Positions 24,671 through 35,225 of a DNA stretch of 64,000 nucleotides are shown here, in pieces. Below the pieces are notes generated by a model that saw only the letters and a program-made list of their open reading frames with translations, made no database searches and was not told where the DNA came from. The translations under genes were made by a program, and so were the position numbers. This DNA is from Strix aluco (taxonomy: Eukaryota > Chordata > Aves > Strigiformes > Strigidae). Positions within the stretch are counted from its first letter, which is position 1, and the number at the start of each line of letters is the position of its first letter. Where the stretch lies: assembly GCF_031877795.1 (NCBI RefSeq), contig NC_133955.1, positions 3,844,001-3,908,000 on the forward strand, read 5' to 3'.

Positions 24671-24889
24671 GAAACAAGAGCTGGACTCCAGCGCCGGAGC
24701 ACGGCAGCGCCAAACCCCTCCCACCAGCCGCGAGCCCCTGGCTCCACCGTGGGACCCCATCGCCCGCCGGGCACAGCCTGGTGCCCCCCCGGGGTTTTGG
24801 GGTGAGTTTTCCCCTGGGCTGGAGGCAGGTTGGGGCTGAGACCGTCCCCATGCAGCACCTCGCACACACAGGGTGTCATCCCCACCTGG

Positions 24890-24975
24890 GGCAATTACCC
24901 ATTGCCACGCTGCGAATAATCATATTAATAACCCATTTAGCGTGCTATAAATAGCCTCAATAATAACAGCTTGGG
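24890..24975. promoter_or_regulatory. Candidate regulatory AT-rich island B with a MEF2 site
   Basis: CTATAAATAG at 24945-24954 is a perfect MEF2 consensus and could equally act as a TATA box. It is preceded by GAATAATCATATTAATAACC, a cluster of TAAT cores. No exon or donor clearly follows it. Confidence 0.3.
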
Positions 24976-26689
24976 CTTTCCAGGAATAGTTTCCCAAAAA
25001 TGAGGGGAAAGCCATTCCCCCCTTGTCTGGATTGCAGATGGGGAAACTGAGGCACGGCTGGTTCCGGGCACGATTCTCGCCTGCTGCACTGAGCCGTCTG
25101 CCAGGCAGCTGTGGAATTTGCTCCCGAATAAACCGTCATGTAAATGAGCCCTTATGTATATTTATAGGCGCTGTCCTGCCAGCTGGAATCTAATAGGGGA
25201 GAAAATAAACTGGGAAACTGCCTGGAACAGGAGGGCGGCGCTTCACACCTCGGCCCCACGCTCCGCCAGCGCTGCCGGGGATGGGTGTCTGTCTGTCCCC
25301 GGTCCCTGGGGTGTCTGTCCGCAGTCTTAGGAACCCAGCCCTGCACCCTGGGGTGCCCAGCCCTGGTCCTGGATGCCCAGATCCCCGGGTGCTGGTGTCC
25401 TGGGGTGCCTGGGCAGCTGACACGGGGTGCTCTGCAGCTCCCGCAGGCTGCAGTGGGCTTTGAGGTGTGGAAATTTGGGGGTGTTACCAGCAGCGGGTGT
25501 AGGGGGGGAGTTGCAGCGGGTGAAGCTGCAGCATTTGGCATCCCTGTGCACCTGGGTGGGGGGGGGCCCTGCTCAGCGGGGCCTGGGTGGCACCTCCCTC
25601 CCCAGAGCGCACGACGGGCGCTCCTCCCTTTGATGCACACGCGTGTGCATGCGTGTGGGTGCACGTGGCTGCGCAGGCACTACGAGGGTGCAGAGCACCC
25701 ACCCAACGGGCAGCCAGTGCAGGGGTGGCCGCGGCAGCACCCATGGGTGGGATTGGGGGGGGGAGCGGGGCTGCACACCCAGGGGGTGCCTTCGCCTGGA
25801 TTTCCCGCAGCCTCCGCAGCGGCTGGGCGGGGGGAGCGTGCGGCAGCCGGCGGGAGCGAGGCCGATTAGAGATGCAGACAGCGCCGCTCGCCTAATGTCT
25901 TCCTGTCTCGAGAAGACAGCAGCAGCCCCCGCGGCCTCTCTCCGTCGCCAGCCTCCCCTCGGCACCCCACACCTCGGTGGGTGCCCCACACCAGGGTGCA
26001 GCCCCCCTGCCCGCGTCCGGCTTTTCGGAGCAGGGAGGCAGCGGGTGACAGGGGGACGAGGTCCGGCGGGTCGCAGCGGGCCGATAAGGGCTGCAATGGC
26101 GCCAAGGCCAGGCGTGACCCCACAGCCACCCCGGGGTGGTGGTGGGGGGGGGTTCCTTCCTGAAATAGGAGGGTGGTGAGGGCGGGGGGGTTTCAGGGCA
26201 GGGATGCTGGCAGGGCTTCGCGCTGCAGCACCTCTCCCTCCCTCCCTCCTGCTGCTCCCGAGCGCTCGCCGCCGTGATTCCCTGCAGCGGGCTAAAAATA
26301 TCCCCAGGAGCTGCCGCCGCACACCGGCACTTGGAGGTGGTTATAAATAACCCAGGGGGGCGGCTCACACTGGCCCCACATCGCTCTGGCCCTTCCTGAC
26401 TGCTGCGGGAGGTCAGAGCCCCCGTCCTCGTCCTCACTGTGCCAGGAGGGGTGGATGGACAGATGGAGGCGTGTGGGGGAATGGGGAGGGAGCAGCCTCT
26501 GCCCCTTGGCCGTGCGGGGAAACTGAGGCACAGGTGGGTCTCTGCGGGGGGGGGCGAGGGGAGGTGATGGGTCTGTTTGCCCGTGGTGCTGGGGGAGAGG
26601 GAACCAGCCCTGTGCTGATGGCAGGGCTGGGGTGGGGGACACACAAACCCCTGGCTCATATCACTCTGAGTCACATTTGTCTGCCTCAG

Positions 26690-27380
26690 ACACATCCCTC
26701 TGCATCAGAGCCGTCCCTTTGCAGCAGCTCCATCCCCCCTGCAGCAGAACCAGCCTCCTGCATCCGATCCATCCCTCTGTGCTGCAGCCGTCCCTTTGCA
26801 CCAGCTCTGGCCTGCAGCCCTGGATCCATCCTGCAGCCCTGGATCCGTCCTGCTGCTCTGGATCCGTCCTGCTGCTCTGGATCTGTCCTGCAGCCCTGGA
26901 TCCATCCTGCAGCCCTGGATCCATCCTGCTGCTCTGGATCCATCCTGCAGCCCTGGATCCGTCCTGCAGCCCTGGATCCATCCTGCAGCCCTGGATCCGT
27001 CCTGCAGCCCTGGATCCATCCTGCAGCCCTGGATCCGTCCTGCAGCCCTGGATCCATCCTGCAGCTCTGGATCCATCCTGCTGCTCTGGATCCATCCTGC
27101 AGCCCTGGATCCGTCCTGCAGCCCTGGATCCATCCTGCAGCTCTGGATCCATCCTGCTGCTCTGGATCCATCCTGCAGCCCTGGATCCATCCTGCTGTTC
27201 TGGATCCATCCTGCAGCCCTGGATCCGTCCTGCAGCCCTGGATCCATCCTGCAGCCCTGGATCCATCCTGCAGCCCTGGATCCGTCCTGCAGCCCTGGAT
27301 CCATCCTGCTGCTCTGGATCCATCCTGCAGCCCTGGATCCATCCTGCTACTCTGGATCCATCCTGCTGCTCTGGATTCAT
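26690..27380. repeat. 19-bp minisatellite, about 30 sharp copies plus degenerate leader
   Basis: From about 26808 to 27378 the unit CTGGATCCATCCTGCAGCC repeats about 30 times. It varies mainly at two places, ATCC versus GTCC and CAGCC versus TGCTC. Each unit contains GGATCC, and many contain CTGCAG. From 26690 to 26808 older, drifted relatives (GATCCATCCCTCTG and similar) lead in. Because 19 is not a multiple of 3 and the unit lacks stops on either strand, all six frames stay open through the array, which explains the long open frames seen there. It is not coding. Confidence 0.95.
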
Positions 27381-30300
27381 CCCACTCCATCAGGTCCAGC
27401 CCCAGACCAGGGCTGCCTCCCTCTTCCCACACCACCCTCCTCGGGGTGAGGGACGAGCTTTGGGGACCAGTTCCAGGGATCTGTCCCCTTCCCTCCCACT
27501 TCTCCATCCCACGAGGCCCCCTCCTGCTTCTGATCCATGCACCGAGCTGGGGCAGTTCTCATGCCCGAGCACCTTGGGCAACTCCACGTCGTGGCCAGCT
27601 TCCTCCAAGGCTGTGAGGAACGGGCTGCAGGAGGGGGGGTCCCACGCAGGAGGGGGGGTCCTGGTTTGGCCCCATGTCCCTGCTGGGGCCGAGCATCCCA
27701 GGGGAGCCCCCTCCCGCCATCCCTCCCTCCTCGCTCCCGTTCTCGCCGCGTCCCAGCCCACCCCGGCAGCGCTGCCAAAGCACAGGGCAAACGGGGACAA
27801 GCCGGGAGAGAGAGTGATTTTTGCGAGCATTTATTTTCCTCCATCAAAATCCACCAGCCGGAGAAAGCAGCGGGAGGGGGAGGATGGGGAAACCCATCGG
27901 GTTTCACGGGGAATGCTGCCGCCCCCCGCGCCGGCGCTGTATTTATGTCCCCCCCTCCCTGCACCACATTTCATGTCGGTCCCGTAACGAAGCCGGGTAA
28001 TAAATATCAGCCGTGCTGGTACGCGGTGAATCACCGCCCGCTCCCAGCGCTGACACGCCACCGCCACCGCTGCGGCACACGGCATTTCTGTCCCCAGCCC
28101 TGGCCCCCCGCCAGCCCGCCGGGTCCCCGGGCAGCGAAGCCCCCGCCGTCCCCAGCTCCACACCGCAGCCAGGCCACCGGGCAGTTTCGGCCACGGCACA
28201 AACATGTTTGGCCACATTCCCCTGGCTCCCGCCCCGGGCTGGTGTCGGGAATCGGCTCCAAAAAATCATGTTTTGTGGGAAGGCACCCGCTAGGTAGTAA
28301 CATTTCACCAGTTGATGAGAGGCTGCGGGAGACCTGGGGATGCTTCTGCCGCCTCCCCCCCCCTGCCCCCGGATGCTGGGGGTGACGCAGCGCTGGACCC
28401 TGTGGTCACCCCATCCCTGCGTTGTCCCCAGTGTGCCTAACTGGTCCCAGGGGGTTCATCCAACGCTGGGGCAGATGTCCCATTTTCCAGTCCCACTACC
28501 CCGCCTCAAACGCCCCTGACACCCCCCCCAGTGCCAGGTCCTGCTGCCTCCCTGCTGCCTGCACCCATCCTGCACCCCTTGGCCTCAGCCAGCTGGTCCC
28601 TGTGGGAGGGAGGGGGACGCCGAACCAGCTGCTGTTTCCCTCCCCACCGGGTCAGCGTGTCCCCAGTTAAAAGGACACATCTATAAAGTGCCACCGCTGG
28701 CAGGATGCCCTGGGCTCAGGGAGCACCTCCCGCCACACCCAGCACCAAACCCCCTCCAAAGCAGCTCCTCAGGGACTCCAAAAACCCACCAGACCCCAAA
28801 CCCAGCCTGGACCCCACTGCTGCAACGGGGCCAGCACATCTGGGAGGCACATCTGGGGCCGGACATCCCCCCGGATCGGTGTCACCCTTGGTGGCGAGGG
28901 ACACAGCCCATCCCAAGTGCCACCAAAGTCGCATGGTCCCTGGGAGCTGGAGTTCAAAGTCCCCCCGAGCGGCTGATCCCCTCCACAAGTTACAGAAGGT
29001 CCTTGGACCTCGTGAGCAGCTGGTGTGAAGCTGTAATTACCTTAATTAGCTCTGGGATTGCATTCCCTCCCCGTGCTAATTTCGTTTCTACAGTAACCAG
29101 CCCGAGAGGTGTGCGTGTGCTCCGAGCCAGACAGAGACAGGAGCCCCGGCAGCCAAACCAGGCACCCCGAAACCACCCCGAAACTGGGGCCCGCCCCCAA
29201 ATCCCCACACCCCAGCGGCTCTGCCAGCCCTGCTCTCCCCGCAAAGAGGTTCAAGAGGGTCCTCGGTGTTTCCCACCATCCCAACGGGGTCATTTGCTGC
29301 CAGGAGCATCCATCCAGCTCCAGGGAAGGGACAGTTGGGGGGAGCGGGACCGGAGGCTGATGATGCCCAAAGGCACCACCGGTGGATTTAGGGGTGGGCA
29401 GAGCCTGGGCTGGTTCCTCGCTGCTGGTGTTTGCTGTAACCCAATATCCCCCTGATGTAAGAGCCATTTGGGAGGAAACCATAAAAGCTTCAGGAAATGG
29501 GTATTAATTCACATCGTGGCAATAAAAGGGAAGGAGAGCTCCTGGGCAGCGCGGCCGCCTTGGGGGAGCGAAGGCGAGTGGGGCTGGGGAGCGCATCCTC
29601 CGCCGGGCAGCGGCCGGGCTATCTTGGAGCAGACCCCCCCCGCCATAATTGGGAATTAAACCCCCTCTGAGTGTTTTTGCATGGAAAGGGGGGGGGCTGC
29701 AAGGTGCGAGCACTGAAGTCTTGCCCGAGTGAAGCATCACCGGCCCCTCGAGTCAAGCATTTGTCTGAAGCTGGAGCACGGCTTGGGGCGACTTTCTCGC
29801 CTTGGAAATTTGGAGCGGGTCCAGCTCTTCCCCTGCAAACGCCAAACCCTCCTCTGACCGCATCCCTTCCCGATGCCAACCGGCCTTGGCACGGAGAGGG
29901 CAACCCCCCCCCAGTGCGGGCAGAGGCCCCAGGGTTGCTCCTGACCCAGAGACCGAGCTGCAGGGAGCGAGGATGGGACAAGGGCAAGGACTGGGTGATC
30001 CCGCTGCCGTGCTGGTCCTGCCCCTGCACCGCGGCCATCGCCGCAGCGGGCATCATCCTGCAATAAAAAAGGCCTCTGGGCTGGGCAGGATCCATCCTGC
30101 TGCTTGTGGAGGGAGAAGGAAGATGCTTCAGGGAGCCCCGGGTGGGGGGATGCATGTGGGGTGCCCTCCTCTCCACCAGGCCGGGAGCTCTGGGCTCACC
30201 ATGCCACGCGCGTGGGGCTATAAATAGTGCTGGAAAGCAGGTTGCGACTCTCCCGTCACTCCGCAGAGGATTCAGCAGCCGAAAAAGCCAGCAGGGCCCA

Positions 30301-32690
30301 GGGAGAGGGGCCAGGAGGGTGAGGAGCAGGGACCACACTCCTGCCCCCCATTTCAGGCATCCGAGAACAGCGTTTCCCGGGATGGATTTCTCCCCGGCGG
30401 CGGGCAGCAGCAGCAGGACGGGCGGCGGAGGCAAATTTCGCTGAGTGGTTGCTTTTTAAAAATAACTCTGCCTTTGTCAGCAGGTCAGGGTTGCTCCAGA
30501 TTGAATAATCGCAGCCGCCCAGCCCTCCCCTGCTCCTGGGCCCTCGCTGGCAGCCCCAGCCCGGGATGCATCGGGCAGATGCTGGACCACGGCCCCTTCG
30601 CCAGCATCGCTGTCCCCGGGGGTTGAACATCTCCTGGGGGACACGATGCTCTGCATCCCCTACCCTGTTTCCCCCAAAATCCAGCCCAAAAGCTGCTGCC
30701 AGTGGTGATGCCCAGAGCTTGCATCCCCAGGGCTGGAGGGGTGGGGGGGTAATGGGGGGGGGAGCTGCGGGAGGACTTGGGGCACGCGGGGACGGAGCCG
30801 TCGGGTGTTTGCCGAAACGGCTGACTCACGCAGTAATTACGCCTTAAATGTGAGCACGTTTGTGCAGGGATGGAAGATGCTCACATGAGCCGAGGCAGGG
30901 AGCTCGCCCGCTCTCCCCCCGCCAAAGGCTCTGCCCCAACCGCCGCCGCAGCAGGGAAGGAGCAGATCCAGCCCTTTCCTCAGGAAGAGGGAAAACGGCC
31001 CAGCTTTGGGGCAGCAGCTGAAGGATGGACAGGAGGGAGCACAGGGATGATGGGGGAAACCTGGGGCAGAAGGGACAAGTGGCAGGGGAAGGAAAGTGAA
31101 ACCCTGCGGCACAAACTGTGACGGCAAGGAGCAAATCCAGTGATGCTTGGACCGGGCACGGCACGGCACGGCACGGGGAGGCCTGCTCAGCTCGGTCCGA
31201 GGGCTGGGCTGGCTTCCAGGCGGGCGATGTTTGGAAGGAGATGAAGCAATTCAGCCTCACCGGCCTCACCAGGCACCTACGGCGTTGGGAGGGGGAATTA
31301 AAGCACACGAGAAGGAAAAGCTCGAGTGCAAACAGCAGCAAGCTCAGACCAGGGCTGGCTCCAGGTGGTCAAAGTTGATTCCTAAATTCTTGGAGAAATA
31401 CTGCCTGGTGTGGGGAAAATGGCATCGCTCTCTGTCTCGGTGACCAAAGGAGGAGTTTAGGGCAGGAAAGAAGCTCCCTGGGTTTGTCCTCACTGCCTTG
31501 GGGACTGGGACGCTGTGGTACCTGGGGCTGCACCCCACCGAAAGGGTGCTGAGGAAAATGGGGAGGGATGGAAACCCCCCAGCCATGTCCCCTGTCCTGT
31601 CCCAGGCAGGATGGGGACAAGGGGACCGGCCACCTGCAGAGGCCAGACAGCCTCTGGCCACCCAAGGGCTCCCCAGAGAGATCCCAGTCTCTCTTTGGGT
31701 CGGCTTGGAAGCAAAGTCTGGGGTTGCTGAGGTGAACCCTGCTCGGGGAAGGGAGTGGATGCAGAGCAGAAACCGCAGGTGCCTGGTTGCTCCCTACAAA
31801 GACCCACAGGGCCACAGGGGGTGGGGAGACACCTGCTTGTCTGGGACTCCATCGGTGGGACACAAGAGGGTGGAAAACCCATTGAAAAGGGGTTCAGACT
31901 GCCAGGACCTGCCATTTGGGCTCCCTGGGCCATTTTCCCCCGGCAGCGGGGCGGTGGGACGCTCAGCATCCTCACGCAGGCGTCCTCAGGCGCCCTTCAC
32001 TCAGGCGCAGGGACATCAGGTCTCCCCGTCGCGACGCCGTTGCCGGAACAAACACCACCAGCAAGGCCAGATCTCGCAGAGAAATCCTCAGCCTTGTTCA
32101 GGTCTGATTTACACCCCGGAGACGCTGCCGCGCTCGGTAAAGCCGCCGCTGATTGATAGCAGCGCGACAGCATCCCACCCCGCGCCATCTGCATCCTCCC
32201 CCAGCACCCGGGGACGGCCCCGCGCCACCCGCCCTCCCATAGCCCCATCTGCCCGCCGTGGCATCGCCCCACGGAGCTGTCCGCACCCTGCCACCGCCAC
32301 CGGGACACAGGGATGATGCTCCCCAGCACCCTGCATCACCCTTGGGTGCCTCCGTCCCCACCGGACCATGGTGGGACTGTGCATCCCCACACTGCTGGGG
32401 TGAAGCATTGCCGGGGTCCACCAGCCCCCTCGCCGCGGTGCCCGGCAGGTACCGGCTCTGCCGGAGGCTGATCCCCCCATGAGGCAATGGGGACCTTCCC
32501 ACATCCCCATCACACACCTCCCTCATCGCAAAATGCCCTTCCCGTTAAAATCAAACCCTTCAGCACACTTGGTTTTGGGGTGAAACATCAGCAATGGGAC
32601 AAGGGGGATGATTTGGCCTCCCATCCCTCCTTCTCCTCACCCCCCCATGCCATTTCAGAGGTGAGAAAGGAAATTGCAGCCTTGGTTTTC
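27381..32690. other. Intergenic, FGD2-PIM1 interval, middle part
   Basis: No gene is supported. Points seen: an isolated unit of the 19-bp minisatellite at 30088-30105, a TAAT-rich island at 29025-29100, CTATAAATAG at 30218-30227, an AP-1 heptamer at 30822-30828 and a (GGCAC)n pentamer run at 31156-31177. The long open frames on both strands have no domain signal and no consistent exon structure. Confidence 0.55.
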
Positions 32691-32819
32691 CTCTTTTTTT
32701 TTCTTTTTTTTTTTTTAAATAATAAAGGCAGGGAGCAATTTGGGATTGTGCTGCTCACAGAGGGGCTGGCAGCGCGCCGGCACTCTCCAGGCTGGCGGGG
32801 AGAAACGGGGAGGGGGGGA

Positions 32820-32880
32820 TATAAAAGGTTTCATGCGGTGAGCCGGGCACTCAGGGAAGAGGCTGAAAGGGGGCGGTGAG
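32820..32880 (+). promoter_or_regulatory. Candidate TATA promoter with downstream splice donor (1)
   Basis: TATAAAAG at 32820-32827 sits after a GC-rich stretch. About 30 bp downstream is CACTCAGG, and a consensus donor (GCG then GTGAGTG) begins at 32876. That would make a very short first exon of an unknown, probably noncoding, transcript. There is no partner exon I can identify. Confidence 0.25.
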
Positions 32881-33812
32881 TGCTTTGTATTTCATGCTTG
32901 AAGGCACCGAGGCTTTTACCAGCCTTCCCGCGATGATTTAAGACCAGCTCTGCAGTTCAGGAGGGGATCAGAGCCACGGCTGGCAGCTCGGTGGGACCCC
33001 CCAGGTTTGCCCAGGGTGAAGCCTTGGCAATGCCCCATACGGGCAGGTACCAGCCGTGGGTGTCTGTGGGGCAGCTACAGCATCAATGGGGGCATCTCTG
33101 GGGCACGAGCCCCCTTTGGACATCTGCCCTGGGGTGTCCCTTATGGGAGCGGTGATGAGTCCCAGTCCCCGCTGTCCCCCCGTCCCCCTCCTGCTCAGCA
33201 CCTCATCCATCTCTGCCCGCGGAGCTCATCCCTTCTCAGAGGGTTATTTACCATCAGCGAGTGTGTTAATCCTATAGAAGAGGGTGGACAGGGGTTGTGG
33301 GGTCCTGTCTCACCCTCAGGCCCTCCTGAGCTGAGACCCCAAGAGGCAGAGACCCCCAAAAGCAGGTTATTGCCTCCTCAGGGGGCTGTGCAGATGAGAT
33401 TGGGGGGGGTTGCAGCCGCCTGCTCCCCAGCACAGGGATCTGGGGGGGACCAGCTGCACCCCCCAGACCCATTTGCTCTGGAGCACGGGGTGCAGCCCAC
33501 GTTTTGGGGAGCGTGTGGAGCTCAACCTCATGCTTCAGCCACAGCAGCAACACGTTTGGCACTGAGGATTTTTGCCGCTCTCGCTGGCACAGCCCAGCAG
33601 TCTGGGCTCCCTCAGGTTGGTCCGTGCCCTGGGACTTGGCCCCTCAGGCCCCCCAAGTGCACCCCAGGGCACAGATACCTTCTCCAGGCCCCCAGTTCGC
33701 CACCCTCCATCCCAGACCCCACCCCGGCTGTGGGTCTCTCCCAGCTGCCCCATGAACTCTTTCCATCTGGCCTGGATCTAGCTGATCCCCCTCACCTCAC
33801 CCGCCCGGGGCT

Positions 33813-33950
33813 ATATAAGCCCTGAGCAGCCCCAGCTGATTTTCCCCTCTCCAGACTTTGCTTTTTTCTTTCTAATTTTGCCTTAAACCAGGCCTGTGGC
33901 TGCTTGTCTCCTGTGCCAAGGCTCTTCTGCTTCATCCTGGGTAAGATGGG
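33813..33950 (+). promoter_or_regulatory. Candidate TATA promoter with downstream splice donor (2)
   Basis: TATATAA at 33813-33819, inside CCCGGGGCTATATAAGCC, has the spacing of a strong core promoter. A pyrimidine-rich start region at about 33842 and a consensus donor (CTGG then GTAAGA) at 33941 would give a first exon of about 98 nt. The exon has no convincing coding frame, so a lncRNA first exon or an unrecognised gene is possible. Confidence 0.3.
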
Positions 33951-35050
33951 GATGGGAAAAGAGCTGGAAGGATCAGGGATGCTGCAGGGTTGGGTCAGAT
34001 TGTGGCAGGAGGCTCCTGCCCTGGCAAGGGGTGAAGCAGAAAAGCTCCTGGAGATGCTGCAGGTTTGTCTGCAGCTCAGGGGGGGAACTGGAAAAGAGAA
34101 GTGAGGGTGTGAGCAACGGGCGTGCAGGACCTGAGGTCAGCTGGGGAAAGAGGGGGGAAAGTGTGAGCTCTGAATCCAGGTTTGGGGTGAGAGTGGCCAA
34201 GGACGGGGCTGCAGGCGGGAGCGTTCGCCTGAGCGTGCGGGGGGGAAGCACCAAGGGAGCACCTTGGTTTGGGATGCACTGGGATGGGGAATGGGAACAG
34301 CTCAGAGTCATGAGGAAAACAGCCCCTTGGGACACCCCAGCACCGCGGGTTCCTCCTGGCAGCCTGGAAAAGGGCAGGGGGGCTTCGGGCTGCCCGGGCT
34401 CCCCCGTGCCTGGGGGGATGCCGGCTGAGGAAGGGGCCCTGTTTGCCGCAGCCATGCTGAGGGCTTTGCTGCAGAAACCCCAGGGGAGTTAAATGTCAGC
34501 GGGTGGGAGAGCTGCTGGTGCTGCCCCCCACCCCAGACCCCCAGGGTGGGGACGCAGGGACCCCTCGCTGGGGGGGGAACGGGGCCTTGTCCGGGGACAG
34601 GCAGAGCCGATAAACCCCTGGGCTGCCCTTCCTGAGCAGAGGGAGCCACAGATAAAAGCGCCGCCAGCAGAGCAGGGCTCAGCTCCAGGCCTGGCTTGGG
34701 CTGATACCAGCCCTAAAGGGTGACCTCTCCCTTGGGCTCGGCTCAGCCCAGTGGACAGGCTGCCTCCCCCACTTCACCCCAAATTTCCGCCCCCCGATAA
34801 GCAGCTTGCATCACTCTGACCCAGGTGATACCCCAGCCATGTCCTTCTCCTGCTTTTATTCAGGTTCGACCACACTTTGAGGGGGAAAAAAATCTTGCTT
34901 CTTATAAAACTGAGACCTGCAGCGATGCCCAGATCTGCTGCAAACCCCTGCGAAAGCCTCCGGCATCGCAGGTCGAGCCGGCGAGAGGCCGGGAGGAGCT
35001 GGAGGGGGGGAAGCAGCTGCTTTGGGGATTATTAATGAGCAGCGAGTGAT

Positions 35051-35225
35051 GGGAAAGGCGAGGATCAATTGAAACAAAGGAGTTCAATGGTAAAAAGAAA
35101 CGTTTGCGGAGTAATGGGAGTCCATTTCTCCAGCCGACTGTCGGAAACGCATCCTGTTAAACATCCATCAATTATCCCAGCTTGCAAATGCATTAAAGTA
35201 ATCCATCAAATACACTTAAAGCCAG
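35051..35225. promoter_or_regulatory. Candidate conserved noncoding enhancer C
   Basis: A 175 bp AT-rich island, non-repetitive and dense in developmental factor cores: AACAAAGG (TCF/SOX), CCATCAATTATCC and CCATCAAATAC (PBX/HOX-like ATCAA repeats), TTGCAAATGCATTAAAG (octamer-like). The open frames here are short. It is a good candidate for a distal PIM1 or FGD2 element. Confidence 0.35.

Larger units (their letters stand above)
22626..26689. other. Intergenic, FGD2-PIM1 interval, left part
   Basis: No gene is seen. It contains TATAGGGG echoes of the preceding array to about 22870, a C16-like run at 23274-23290, a mixed T-rich tract at 23875-23952, AP-1 heptamers at 23668, 23692, 24271, 24648 and 26667, MIR-like CTCAGTTTCC cores at 24091 and 25038, and AT-rich islands described separately. 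The open frames of about 250 codons at 25573-26322 are composition artefacts. Confidence 0.6.

Noticed and set aside
25573-26322. 249-codon minus-strand frame
   Set aside because: Arg/Pro/Gly-rich composition artefact in CpG-rich DNA; no homology recognised.
26471-27987. Open frames up to 451 codons on both strands
   Set aside because: They exist only because the 19-bp array lacks stop codons in all six frames.
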